DNA of 33,049 bases from an uncultured Neomegalonema sp. (lineage in GTDB: Bacteria; Pseudomonadota; Alphaproteobacteria; Rhodobacterales; Rhodobacteraceae), in assembly GCA_937957975.1 (NCBI GenBank), contig CALFFK010000104.1, positions 1-33,049 of the forward strand. Direction: 5' to 3'. The translations under genes and the position numbers were made by a program. Position 1 is the stretch's first letter; each line of letters starts with the position of its first letter. The notes below the pieces were generated by a model that saw only the letters and a list, made by a program, of their open reading frames with translations, was not told where the DNA came from and ran no database searches. Shown here one piece after another: positions 22,899 through 30,809 of the stretch.

Positions 22899-23485
22899 AC
22901 ATTCTGAGGGGTGGTCATTCCAGCAAGCGCGGGGGCAGGGTTGCCAACTGGCAGGGGCACAATAGTTTCCAGTTTTACGGGTTTCAGGATCATCGCCGCG
23001 CGCAGGATGAAGCAGAACGCAATCAGTTCGAGTATTTCTTCGGCAGCTTCACTTTTCGGCAGACCCCAATATCCCTTTTCGAAAACACTGGCGATACCGA
23101 TGAGCAAAAGACCCAGATAAATGCTTATGCTGGCGCGATGCAGGATGAATTCGCGGAAGGTCTTTATATAATTTTCTGCCGATCGCACGAATATCATCAG
23201 GGCAACCATGGCCATGCCGACCGCGATTATACCGATTAACAGCTTCAGTGTTATAACAACACCGGCCTCCATCCCGATCACCCGGCCAAAACTCAACTCC
23301 CGCGCTGCGCCCAGCAATGGCAGTACAGCAGCGGCCAGGGAATAGGACGACAACGCCCTGTGGTTGCATTTGGATAAATCCACCGTTCTCTTCAGAAAGA
23401 GAAGTGCAGCAAGGATTAAAACCACGACCTGCAAATTCTCGACAGGTCCGTTTTCACTAATGAATGCAATATCTGACATAGACAT
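22841..23485 (-). CDS. Uncharacterised five-helix membrane protein
   Basis: A 214-residue inner-membrane protein of unknown function. The N-terminus FISENGPVENLQVVVLILAA resembles a widespread group of small membrane proteins that begin with an E-x-G-P/L-x-E-x-x-Q motif before the first helix. Hydrophobic segments lie near 16-33, 47-61, 73-101, 117-136 and 150-168, followed by a Pro/Val-rich tail of about 45 residues. The tail is encoded in the region overlapping pta (22841-22898), so it may be less constrained than the core. ATG at 23485, with a second ATG two codons on; neither has a good ribosome site. It lies downstream of the GNAT gene on the same strand (38-nt gap), possibly co-transcribed. 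Confidence 0.72.
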   Translation of the reverse strand: MSMSDIAFISENGPVENLQVVVLILAALLFLKRTVDLSKCNHRALSSYSLAAAVLPLLGAARELSFGRVIGMEAGVVITLKLLIGIIAVGMAMVALMIFVRSAENYIKTFREFILHRASISIYLGLLLIGIASVFEKGYWGLPKSEAAEEILELIAFCFILRAAMILKPVKLETIVPLPVGNPAPALAGMTTPQNVQVVESGPAVCAPVTAMRS

Positions 23486-23523
23486 CGTATGTATACATCA
23501 CGTTAAGGATTCGCAAACTGCTG

Positions 23524-24006
23524 TCAGCATGCAGGAAGGGTAATCTCCATTCTGGGTAAGGTTCGCCCCGGCATTGATCCCGAAGGGACACGCCCGATCA
23601 TCTCAAAACCCAGTTTCCGGTAATAGGCTTCCGCGAACGGGTCTGAATCCAGATACAGTTTCCGCAAACCGTTTTCCTGCGCGCAATCAACAATGGCGGC
23701 CCACAGCGCCCTTCCGGCCCCTCGCCCCTGCCATTCGGGATCAACGAAGAACATCCCTACTTTGCCGATCCTTTTCCCTGCGCCCATCGTCAAACCGGCA
23801 CAACCGCACAGCACGTCATCCCCTGCGACTTCCGCAACCCAGAAATTTCCCGCTTTCAGACGGGCTGGCGTCACCATTAATTCATCCAGACACGCGGCCA
23901 TGAATGTAGCGTCATAGCCATTGGACCGCTTTGACCGCACACAGAGTGCGGTCAGGGCATCGGCCTCGTCGATACGGGCAGGTCTGACAGTCGGTTTCAT
24001 ATTCAT
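23524..24006 (-). CDS. GNAT-family N-acetyltransferase
   Basis: A 160-residue GCN5-related acetyltransferase using acetyl-CoA; the target is unknown. The fold's landmarks are visible: beta-1 MNMKPTVRPARIDEADALTA, beta-4 IGKVGMFFVDPEWQGRGAGR with the acetyl-CoA-binding R/Q-x-x-G-x-G/A motif (QGRGAGRAL), helix 3, then GLRKLYLDSDPFAEAYYRKL and GFEMIG at the C-terminus. Starts at 24006 or 24000 (MNMK or MK) are equally possible, since no clear ribosome site is present; the frame open to 24279 runs into the divergent peptidase gene and is unlikely. Confidence 0.88.
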   Translation of the reverse strand: MNMKPTVRPARIDEADALTALCVRSKRSNGYDATFMAACLDELMVTPARLKAGNFWVAEVAGDDVLCGCAGLTMGAGKRIGKVGMFFVDPEWQGRGAGRALWAAIVDCAQENGLRKLYLDSDPFAEAYYRKLGFEMIGRVPSGSMPGRTLPRMEITLPAC

Positions 24007-24115
24007 AATGCATACGTAATACGCAGAAAAAATGTGCCAAACGTTTTTCGCGTTGCCCCAATCTTGCCCGTAAATTGCATCAACACGGGAAGAAACGAGG
24101 GAGAAGCGACCAGTG

Positions 24116-24796
24116 ATGACCCGATTTGTGCCACTTGCTCTGGCCACCCTGCTCGCCATCGCGCCCCGAATCGCATGGGCGGATGCGGGATTCCTCCATG
24201 CCTCACCGGGCCTGACCGTAGCAACACCCTGCAAGGCTTCGGCAAGCTGTGCATTCAGTTGGACCCTTGCCTCGCGCATGGGCCATATCCTGCGCTTTAT
24301 GGAAGCCCGTTATGGTCCGCGTGACCGCAGCTGGACTCTCCTCGGCGTCGAGTTCACCAGCCGGGACGCCCCGCAGGTCTGGTATCCCACGTATGACAAC
24401 ATTGGTGAATCCATAATCGTACAGCTCACCCGCAATGCTGCGACCGATGAAACCCGCGCCCTGTTTCAATTGTCCCACGAGGTGGTACATCTTCTCTCCC
24501 CTGCCGGTCCCGGTGCAAAGGCGAGTGTGTTGGAGGAAGGGTTGGCGACCTACGCCTCTCTCGAATATCTTGATGCCGTCGGCAAGGGCGTCTCGCCCAA
24601 CTATATTGCTTCGTCCCGCTATCAGGCCGCCTATCGCACTGTGGCCCGCCTTGCCTCCCGCCCTGATTTTGAAAGCGGAATCCGCACCCTTCGCACTACG
24701 CGCGGTGGCCTCAGCAACCTCTCCCCCACAGACCTGCAACGTGTATGGCCGGGCCTGACCGCCCGCGAAGCAACAGTGCTGACGCGCAATTTCTGA
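24116..24796 (+). CDS. Secreted putative zinc metallopeptidase (HExxH)
   Basis: A 226-residue exported protein that I cannot place in a named family. The signal peptide MTRFVPLALATLLAIAPRIA ends AWA|DAG. Residues 119-127 read LSHEVVHLL, a HExxH zinc motif (His121, Glu122, His125), and 15 residues on is LEEGLATYASLEY, where a glutamate before G-L-A is the third-ligand arrangement of gluzincins. Two cysteines (KASASC region, PCKASASC) may form a disulfide. A GTG one codon upstream (24113) is an alternative start with a better ribosome-site spacing. It is divergent from the GNAT gene and followed by a hairpin and a micro-ORF. It is probably a periplasmic or secreted peptidase; activity is inferred from the motif only. 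Confidence 0.75.
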   Translation: MTRFVPLALATLLAIAPRIAWADAGFLHASPGLTVATPCKASASCAFSWTLASRMGHILRFMEARYGPRDRSWTLLGVEFTSRDAPQVWYPTYDNIGESIIVQLTRNAATDETRALFQLSHEVVHLLSPAGPGAKASVLEEGLATYASLEYLDAVGKGVSPNYIASSRYQAAYRTVARLASRPDFESGIRTLRTTRGGLSNLSPTDLQRVWPGLTAREATVLTRNF

Positions 24797-24814
24797 GATG
24801 GCATCGATCCTGCA

Positions 24815-24846
24815 GCGCTCCGGGTGAACCGTAACCCCCGGAGTGC
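24815..24846 (+). terminator. Hairpin after the peptidase gene that includes the micro-ORF ribosome site
   Basis: GCGCTCCGGG (24815-24824) pairs with CCCGGAGTGC (24837-24846), ten pairs with one G·T, around a 12-nt loop. Only three T residues follow, so termination would be weak. The 3' arm holds the GGAG (24840-24843) that precedes the ATG of the micro-ORF at 24854, so the same structure could mask that ribosome site. Confidence 0.5.
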
Positions 24847-24853
24847 TTTCCCG

Positions 24854-24979
24854 ATGATCGACGCCAACCCACCCAGCCTGATCCTGTTTTTCTTCGTTCT
24901 CTTTGCCGCTCAGGCAATGCTCTTTCCACTGCTCTCGGCCGAAGTGAACGCCCTGACGGTAGTTGCCGGTACGCACTGA
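24854..24979 (+). CDS. Membrane micro-protein candidate (41 residues)
   Basis: A short open frame encoding MIDANPPSLILFFFVLFAAQ followed by AMLFPLLSAEV and NALTVVAGTH. Residues 8-28 form one strongly hydrophobic helix, as in single-pass micro-proteins. GGAG lies 10 nt before the ATG. Without the frame, the 24797-25057 gap would hold nothing else. Evidence for translation is only the composition and a weak ribosome site; comparison with related genomes would settle it. Confidence 0.4.
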   Translation: MIDANPPSLILFFFVLFAAQAMLFPLLSAEVNALTVVAGTH

Positions 24980-25057
24980 AAACGATCCCGTCATTGACAC
25001 GCTGCCCCGGAGGCGGCAATCGCTGGAACCTTGTATAGGGCAACCGGCGGATCAAGG

Positions 25058-25477
25058 ATGAAATACGACCCCACCCTCCCCTGGCGCAATGTGCTGGGTG
25101 GCGGCTTCAACGACCATATCGGCCCGGTAATGTTCGCGCAGGTTGGCGAGGGCGATTACCGCTTTGCCCTGCAACTCGAAGATCGGCACATGAATTCCGT
25201 CGGCGTCGCCCATGGTGGCCTGTTGATGAGCGTGGCCGATACCGGCATGGGGACCAGCGCCTTCACCGCCGCCGGAGAGAAGCCGGTCGCAACCATTGAT
25301 TTCGAATGTGACTTCCTCGCCCCCGGCAAGAACGGCCAGATGCTGCACGGAAAGGCCAGCGTCGTCCGCAAGGCCCGCGAGTTCCTGTTCATGCAGGGCG
25401 AAATCTATGCCGATACCCGCCACGTCCTGCGCGCCAGCGGCATTTGGGTCATTCGATCCGGGGGCGGCAAACCATGA
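25058..25477 (+). CDS. Hotdog-fold thioesterase, PaaI type
   Basis: A 139-residue cytoplasmic acyl-CoA thioesterase-like protein. The signature MNSVGVAHGGLLMSVADTGM contains the N-x-x-G-x-x-H-G-G-x-x-x-x-x-x-D catalytic layout of the PaaI group, and the central strand VATIDFECDFLAPGKNG is typical. The start at 25058 (MKYDPTLPWRNVLG) is preceded by a purine-rich GGATCAAGG; a TTG at 25031 would add nine residues without family support. Its stop overlaps the next gene's start (ATGA at 25474-25477), so it is translationally coupled to the cyclopropane fatty acid synthase. Coupling suggests a role in turning over an acyl intermediate, but the substrate is unknown. Confidence 0.9.
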   Translation: MKYDPTLPWRNVLGGGFNDHIGPVMFAQVGEGDYRFALQLEDRHMNSVGVAHGGLLMSVADTGMGTSAFTAAGEKPVATIDFECDFLAPGKNGQMLHGKASVVRKAREFLFMQGEIYADTRHVLRASGIWVIRSGGGKP

Positions 25478-26757
25478 AGCACCTCCCAAAACTTTTCCGC
25501 AAGACGATCCACAAGGGTACGCTGACCCTGATTGGCCCTGATGGCGAACGCCACGAAGCGGGGGGCGCAGAACCCGGCCCTGCCGTTACGATCAGGGTCC
25601 ATGACCCCGCTCTGGATTGGAAAATCTTCGCCAATCCCGAATTGAAAGCCGCCGAAGCCTTCATGGATGGGGGGCTCACCATCGAAAGCCCGTCCGAACA
25701 TGGCACCGGCGCGTGGGAGCTGATGCAGCTCTTCTTCCTCAATAAACGCAATTTCGATCTCAGCCCCAATCAGATTTTCTGGCGCGGCCTTGCGCGGGGT
25801 GTCCGGCGTTCGGCCCAGAATAACCCAATCAGCCGCGCCCGCGAAAATGTGCGTCTGCACTATGATCTCGGCAATGATCTCTATCGCCGCTTCCTTTGCG
25901 ATGATCTCCAGTATTCCTGTGCGTATTTCGAGAAAGGCGACGAAACGCTCGACGAAGCACAGACTGCCAAAAAGCGACATATCGCTTCAAAACTCTGTCT
26001 GAAACCGGGACAGCGCATCCTCGACATCGGCTGCGGCTGGGGCGGCATGGCGCTTTATCTCGCCCATGCCGAGGATGTCCACGTCACCGGCGTCACTCTT
26101 TCGGAAGAACAGCTTGCGGTGGCCCGCGCCCGCGCCGAGGCGCTGGGTGTTTCGGATCGCGTGGAGTTCCGCCTACAGGATTATCGCGAAGTCCCCGAAA
26201 CCTTTGATCGCGTGGTCAGCGTCGGAATGCTGGAGCATGTCGGCATCACGCAACTGACCGCCTATTACCTGAAGGTTCGCGACTTCCTTGCCCCCGGCGG
26301 CGTAGCCCTGATCCATTCGATCTCGACCAAGGCGCCTCCGGGTGTCACTTCGCCTTTCCTGCGCAAATACATCTTCCCCGGCGGTTACGCTCCCTCACTG
26401 TCGGAAGCCGCCGCAAGCCTTGAGAAATCCGGCCTCTGGTTAACCGATTGTGAGATATGGCGAATGCATTACGCCGAAACCCTGCTCCACTGGCGCAAGC
26501 GGTTTGAAGCGGATCGCCCCGCTATCGAAGCGATGTATGACGAGAAATTCGGGCGCATGTGGGAATTCTATCTCGCCGTCTGCGAAGGCGCATTCCGCTA
26601 CGGCGCATCCAACGTCTTCCAGATGCAACTCGCCCGCGACCGCGACGACGCCCCCCTGACCCGCGACTACATCACCGATGCGAAGGCAGCGTTGCGGGCA
26701 AAAGAGGCGACGTTCATGCCCGCAATTCTGGCCTCGACGGGCAAGGCGTTGGGATAG
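25474..26757 (+). CDS. cfa: Cyclopropane-fatty-acyl-phospholipid synthase
   Basis: Transfers a methylene group from S-adenosylmethionine to cis double bonds of membrane phospholipid acyl chains. At 427 residues it is within the range of the Cfa family. The N-terminal lipid-binding part (1-120) is followed by VRLHYDLGNDLYRRFL and LQYSCAYF, the SAM motif ILDIGCGWGGMALYLA, SVGMLEHVG and the C-terminal EIWRMHYAETLLHWRKRF, all conserved in Cfa/Mma enzymes. Translation is coupled to the thioesterase. A shorter activity such as fatty acid methylation or hydration by a relative cannot be excluded, since several SAM enzymes share this fold. Identification of the family is firm. Confidence 0.94.
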   Translation: MKHLPKLFRKTIHKGTLTLIGPDGERHEAGGAEPGPAVTIRVHDPALDWKIFANPELKAAEAFMDGGLTIESPSEHGTGAWELMQLFFLNKRNFDLSPNQIFWRGLARGVRRSAQNNPISRARENVRLHYDLGNDLYRRFLCDDLQYSCAYFEKGDETLDEAQTAKKRHIASKLCLKPGQRILDIGCGWGGMALYLAHAEDVHVTGVTLSEEQLAVARARAEALGVSDRVEFRLQDYREVPETFDRVVSVGMLEHVGITQLTAYYLKVRDFLAPGGVALIHSISTKAPPGVTSPFLRKYIFPGGYAPSLSEAAASLEKSGLWLTDCEIWRMHYAETLLHWRKRFEADRPAIEAMYDEKFGRMWEFYLAVCEGAFRYGASNVFQMQLARDRDDAPLTRDYITDAKAALRAKEATFMPAILASTGKALG

Positions 26758-26801
26758 AAGCGTTTAATACCGGATTCTGGATCACGCCCCCTGCCGCCGC
26801 T

Positions 26802-27686
26802 TCACGCCATAACGCGCCGGTTCACCAGATCATTGTAATCCTGCGCCAGCCCCTTCACGAAATCCCCGACCTCATAGGTATGTCCGGCAATTTCGGCCAC
26901 GGGCGTCACTTCGGCGGCGGTTCCACACAGAAATGCCTGCTCAAAGCCGCCCAGCTCATCAGGCATAATCACACGCTCATGCACAGGGATTTGCCGGTCC
27001 TTGAGCATTCCGATCACCGTGCGCCGGGTGATGCCATCAAGAAAGCAATCAGGGTCCGGTGTATGGATCGCGCCGTCCTTGTAGAAAAAGACATTCGCCC
27101 CTGTCGCCTCGGCCACGCGCCCCCGGTAATCAAGCATCAGCGCATCGGTATAGCCCTTTGCCTCCGCCGCGTGTTTTGACAGGGTGCAGATCATATAAAG
27201 ACCGGCGGCCTTGGCATGGCATGGCGCGCTTTCGGGCGAAGGACGCTTGTATTCGGCCATGTCGAGACGTACGCCCCTGACGCTGGCTTCACCGAAGAGA
27301 TTCGGCCATTGCCATGTGGCGATGGCAACGTGGATCTTCGATTTCTGCGCCGAAACCGCCATCATTTCTGACCCGCGCCACGCAACCGGGCGGACATAGG
27401 CATCAGTTAAACCATTCGCTTCAAGGGTTGCTTTTTTGGCTTCTTCGATCTCATCAACCGTATACGGGATTTCGAAACCCATGATCCGGGCGGAATTATG
27501 CAAACGCTCGGTATGCTCGCGACTCTTGAAGATTTCGCCGGAATAGCACCGCTCCCCCTCAAAGACCGAAGACGCATAATGCAGACCATGATTCAATACA
27601 TGCACCTTCGCATCGCGCCAATTCACCAGCTCGCCATCGTACCAGATGACACCATCGCGATCGTCGAAGGGGATGATCTCTGCCAT
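26802..27686 (-). CDS. ilvE: Branched-chain amino acid aminotransferase
   Basis: PLP enzyme for the last step of leucine, isoleucine and valine synthesis and the first of their breakdown; fold type IV, 294 residues. It opens EIIPFDDRDGVIWYDGELVN with the VHVLNHGLHYASSVFEG stretch typical of IlvE; the PLP lysine is Lys159 in CHAKAAGLY, and VAEATGANVFFYKDG and FLDGITRRTVI carry the cofactor-phosphate contacts. ATG at 27686. Convergent with cfa (44-nt gap, nothing visible there) and divergent from the MarR gene. Its promoter region shares the 27761-27785 inverted repeat, 75 nt upstream, so it may be co-regulated. Synteny with a MarR–OmpR pair is common in alphaproteobacteria. Confidence 0.96.
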   Translation of the reverse strand: MAEIIPFDDRDGVIWYDGELVNWRDAKVHVLNHGLHYASSVFEGERCYSGEIFKSREHTERLHNSARIMGFEIPYTVDEIEEAKKATLEANGLTDAYVRPVAWRGSEMMAVSAQKSKIHVAIATWQWPNLFGEASVRGVRLDMAEYKRPSPESAPCHAKAAGLYMICTLSKHAAEAKGYTDALMLDYRGRVAEATGANVFFYKDGAIHTPDPDCFLDGITRRTVIGMLKDRQIPVHERVIMPDELGGFEQAFLCGTAAEVTPVAEIAGHTYEVGDFVKGLAQDYNDLVNRRVMA

Positions 27687-27760
27687 TATCGTCAGTCCTG
27701 CATTGCGCCAGAGCGGAAATTTGAATTGTTTTGTTGCGCAAAAGCTAGCAGTAGCGTAGT

Positions 27761-27785
27761 TTTATGTCAACGATCCTGACATAAA
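27761..27785. promoter_or_regulatory. Inverted-repeat operator candidate for the MarR regulator
   Basis: TTTATGTCA (27761-27769) and TGACATAAA (27777-27785) form a perfect 9-bp inverted repeat around a 7-nt spacer, total 25 bp. It ends 14 nt before the MarR ATG at 27800 and lies 75 nt before the divergent ilvE start. Size, symmetry and position match operators of winged-helix MarR dimers, which often repress their own gene. That this protein binds it is inferred. Confidence 0.72.
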
Positions 27786-27799
27786 TCGTGAAGGCTCCC

Positions 27800-28333
27800 A
27801 TGCCCGATCCCTCCCCCCCTATTCGCGCGCTGCGCCACCATGGCGATGACCGCCTTTTCCTGACTGGCCGAAAGCTGCGGGAGGGGGCAGAGCTGATGTT
27901 CTTTGCCTATCGCGCCTTCACCAGCGACCCGGACCGTATCCTGCACGAAAAGGGATATGGCCGCGCCCATCACCGGGCCTTGCATTTCATTGGCCGCAGA
28001 CCGGGGATCAGCGTCGCGGGGCTGCTCGATCTTCTGGGCATCACCAAGCAATCCCTTGCCCGTGTTCTGAAACCCCTGGTGGATGATGGTCTCGTGAACA
28101 GCGTTCCGGGCCAGAAGGACCGCCGCCAGCGTCTGCTCACCCTCACCGAAGAAGGCCACCGTTTCGAAGGGGCGCTTTCCCAATCCCAGCGAGAGCGCTT
28201 GTCCCGTGCCTTTCGCGAGGCAGGACCAGAGGCTGTGGCAGGTTTCCGTGCCGTCACGGCTCTGATGATTGACGAAGACGCACGTGATGATATTCTCCGT
28301 ATGGTGTATGATGCCCCGGAAGCCCCCAAATGA
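27800..28333 (+). CDS. MarR-family transcriptional regulator (PetP-like)
   Basis: A 177-residue winged-helix DNA-binding protein. The start at 27800 (MPDPSPPIRALRHHGDDRLF) has AAGG six nt upstream; a GTG at 27788 would add four residues. The helix-turn-helix is in RPGISVAGLLDLLGITKQSL with recognition helix KQSLARVLKPLVDDGLVNSV, and the wing is PGQKDRRQRLLTLTEEG, both standard for MarR. Its stop overlaps the ATG of an OmpR-type regulator (ATGA). This coupled pair matches the arrangement petP–petR of Rhodobacter, where petR is needed for the cytochrome bc1 operon. A perfect inverted repeat sits just upstream, so autoregulation is likely. The effector, if any, is unknown. Confidence 0.9.
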   Translation: MPDPSPPIRALRHHGDDRLFLTGRKLREGAELMFFAYRAFTSDPDRILHEKGYGRAHHRALHFIGRRPGISVAGLLDLLGITKQSLARVLKPLVDDGLVNSVPGQKDRRQRLLTLTEEGHRFEGALSQSQRERLSRAFREAGPEAVAGFRAVTALMIDEDARDDILRMVYDAPEAPK

Positions 28334-29040
28334 CCGATCCTTCACATATCCTCGTTGTCGATGACGACGACGGCATCCGCACGCTACTCAAGAAGTATCT
28401 GGCGCGGAATGGCTATACCGTCACTGCCGCGCGCGATGCGGCCCATGCGCGACGGTTGCTTGACCTGCTGGCCTTTGACCTTCTGGTCATCGATGTAATG
28501 ATGCCGGGGGAGGATGGCCTGTCCCTGACCCGGTCCCTGCGCGAGACATTGGCGACGCCGATCCTGCTGTTGACCGCAAAATCTGAATCGGGCGACCGAA
28601 TCGACGGGCTGGAATCGGGTGCGGATGATTACCTCCCAAAACCCTTTGAACCGCGTGAATTACTGTTGCGGATCGCGGCGATCCTGCGCCGTGTCGTCGA
28701 ACCGGCCACCGTGACCGAAAAAGCGGAACCGCCGAAAACCCTCTCGCTTGGCGTCTGTCGCTATGACATGGTTCGGGGAGAATTATGGCGGGACAGCAAG
28801 CCCGTCCGCCTGACCACAGCGGAAGCCACGATGATGCGCATTCTCTCGAAACAACCCGGCGAGCCGGTTTCGCGCAGCGCCTTGCTTGGCGAGGGCGCAC
28901 CGGACGAAGAAGGCGGCGCACAGGAACGGGCCGTCGATGTCCAGGTAACGCGTCTGCGCCGCAAGATTGAAGAAGACCCCAAATCCCCACGTTATTTGCA
29001 GACGGTACGTGGAGCGGGCTATATGCTCTCTCCAGACTGA
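28330..29040 (+). CDS. OmpR-family response regulator (PetR-like)
   Basis: A 236-residue two-domain regulator. The receiver domain has acidic pocket VVDDDDG, phosphoacceptor Asp55 in VIDVMMPGEDG, the LLTAKSES switch and Lys in YLPKPF; the OmpR winged-helix domain follows (about 135-234) with RLTTAEATMMRILSKQPGEP, VDVQVTRLRRKIEEDP and RYLQTVRGAGYM. No histidine kinase gene is adjacent; the upstream partner is the MarR gene, whose stop overlaps its ATG. In Rhodobacter capsulatus the homologous PetR was reported essential for cytochrome bc1 expression; here the downstream genes are a small membrane protein and a symporter-like protein, not petABC. So the regulon is open. Confidence 0.93.
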   Translation: MTDPSHILVVDDDDGIRTLLKKYLARNGYTVTAARDAAHARRLLDLLAFDLLVIDVMMPGEDGLSLTRSLRETLATPILLLTAKSESGDRIDGLESGADDYLPKPFEPRELLLRIAAILRRVVEPATVTEKAEPPKTLSLGVCRYDMVRGELWRDSKPVRLTTAEATMMRILSKQPGEPVSRSALLGEGAPDEEGGAQERAVDVQVTRLRRKIEEDPKSPRYLQTVRGAGYMLSPD

Positions 29041-29055
29041 CGGGGAAGGTGAACA

Positions 29056-29268
29056 ATGGAAAATCAGGGACCGCTTTACAGGATTCTGGCCATCATCATG
29101 GTCGTCACCCTGATACCATGGACTGCTGGATGGCTCCCCGGCACGAGCGCCTTCGGCTTTCCGTGGTCGGCTTTTGTGATGCTATTGGCCGGTCCCCTGT
29201 TGCTTGTTCCCCTTGCGGGAGGGTCGGACCGGATCACTGATGACGAACAGAATAACCCGGAACCATGA
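29056..29268 (+). CDS. Small two-helix membrane protein coupled to the symporter
   Basis: A 70-residue protein beginning MENQGPLYRILAIIMVVTLI. Two hydrophobic helices (about 8-27 and 33-53) are followed by an acidic soluble tail (GGSDRITDDEQNNPEP). AAGGTG lies 6 nt before the ATG, and its stop overlaps the start of the symporter-like gene (ATGA at 29265). Small membrane partners preceding SSS-type transporters are known (DUF485 and DUF4212 before ActP-like proteins); this one is not an obvious member of either, so it may be an unrecognised accessory subunit. Confidence 0.78.
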   Translation: MENQGPLYRILAIIMVVTLIPWTAGWLPGTSAFGFPWSAFVMLLAGPLLLVPLAGGSDRITDDEQNNPEP

Positions 29269-30809
29269 ACGCACTTTCCGGCAAGACCCTTATACTCTGG
29301 ATCGCGGCGACGATCGGATGGTTGGCTTTCACGGCGGTTCTCGACAATCTGGGTGTCCCGGTACTGCTGTTGCTGCTGTTACACATCCTTGTGGCCAGTA
29401 TCGTTCTGTTCCGCATTGCGCGGAACACCATGGTAGATCAGGGCAGTGCTTTTCTCTCGCCTATCCGTGAAGGGCCGACGGCCCTGACGCCCCATGGCGC
29501 AGCCGCCGCATGGATTTCAGGCTTTGGAACGATTGGCGTTGTCGCTGCGATTTTGATGCATGGGCCGGTCGCCTACGCACTGATTGGCGGTATCGTTGGA
29601 GGAATGGTTCTCACCCAGACGGTCCTTGCCCCTGCTTTTGCAGATTCCGGCGCGCGATCCCTGACCCATTGGGCTGAATGGCGGTTCGGAGGTACGGCAG
29701 GGCGAATTGCTGTCTTTCTTCTTGCCCTAACCGGGATCACGATCCTGACGCTCCAGTTCGGTTTCGTCGTTCTCCTCGCGGATGCCGTATTGGGTGTTTC
29801 AGCGTGGCTTCTGCTGCCCTTGATTGCGATACTCGTTCTGCTCGCCATTCTTCCGGGAGGGTTGGCAACCATGATTCCGGCCCAGGCAGCCCTGTACCTG
29901 ATCCTCTTTGTAGGGATCTTCGTGCCTGCATTCTGGCTGGGCATGTCAAAGACCGGAATTATCCTCCCTTATGTTGCGCCCGGTGCGCTGTTGCATGAGA
30001 TTGCCACTGCTGAAGACAAGCTCGGCTTGTCGCGCGAGGCAGACACCCTGGTAGCGACGCTCCTTGGTCTCACCGCGCTCTTTGGCACCCTTGCCTTACC
30101 GCATACCTTGGTCCGCTGGCCTGCCGAGCGCGATGGCACAGAAGCGCGCTGGTTCGCCCAGCGGGGAACGGTGCTTGTCATTCTCGTCCTTGCCGCCATA
30201 CCGCTGTTTGCCATCGCAGTGAGGGCCGATCAGCTTTTCGCTGTCTTGGTGAACGGCACACCATTGCCATCAAACGAAACGCCCGCTGTGGCCCTTGCCA
30301 ACAGCATGGCAACCCTCAATCCGCCTGAATGGTTGATCGCGGCCCTCGGCATCGGGGCGCTTGCCGCCATTGTTGCGACCTGTGCGAGCGCGACGTTTCT
30401 CGTCACCACCACAACAGGAATTGACCCGGAGCGGGAAACCATCGGAGGCCACTTGTCCCGATGCCGCTGGATCGGGACAGCGGCAGTCACCTTCGCAATG
30501 GCTCTGGCACTGTTTGTTCCTTTCGATCCGCTCGCAGGGTTTCTCGGATTGATGACATTGGCGGCATCTGCCGGTCTGGCCCCACTTTTCCTCGGCCTGT
30601 TCTGGTTCAGGATGACGGCGCGGGGCGCGCTTGCCGGATTGGTCGCTGGTGCCCTGACCTGTGCCATCCTCTTTGGTTTTGGTTTGAGCGTCATGGACGG
30701 AGTGGCCCTCATCGGATTGGCCATCTCGACCTTGGCATCCGTGATTGCTTCACTGATGCCAGGCGAGCCGAAACTCTCCCCTCCAGTCACCTCACCCCCA
30801 AAACGATAG
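29265..30809 (+). CDS. Sodium:solute symporter (SSS) family protein, VC_2705/ActP-like
   Basis: A 514-residue inner-membrane protein with about 13 hydrophobic segments. The central block GLTALFGTLALPHTLVRWPA corresponds to the SSS helix with the G-x-x-x-L-P-H-x-L-x-R motif found in acetate and related carboxylate transporters of this family; the C-terminal half has LGLFWFRMTARGALAGLVAG, also typical. The N-terminal 60 residues, with two helices (ILWIAATIGWLAFTAVL and VLLLLLLHILVASIVL), are longer than usual and may be a fused accessory part. Translation is coupled to the 70-residue membrane protein. The substrate is unknown; a monocarboxylate is a guess. The preceding two-gene regulator pair is 15 nt from this unit, suggesting a four-gene transcript. 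Confidence 0.85.
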   Translation: MNALSGKTLILWIAATIGWLAFTAVLDNLGVPVLLLLLLHILVASIVLFRIARNTMVDQGSAFLSPIREGPTALTPHGAAAAWISGFGTIGVVAAILMHGPVAYALIGGIVGGMVLTQTVLAPAFADSGARSLTHWAEWRFGGTAGRIAVFLLALTGITILTLQFGFVVLLADAVLGVSAWLLLPLIAILVLLAILPGGLATMIPAQAALYLILFVGIFVPAFWLGMSKTGIILPYVAPGALLHEIATAEDKLGLSREADTLVATLLGLTALFGTLALPHTLVRWPAERDGTEARWFAQRGTVLVILVLAAIPLFAIAVRADQLFAVLVNGTPLPSNETPAVALANSMATLNPPEWLIAALGIGALAAIVATCASATFLVTTTTGIDPERETIGGHLSRCRWIGTAAVTFAMALALFVPFDPLAGFLGLMTLAASAGLAPLFLGLFWFRMTARGALAGLVAGALTCAILFGFGLSVMDGVALIGLAISTLASVIASLMPGEPKLSPPVTSPPKR

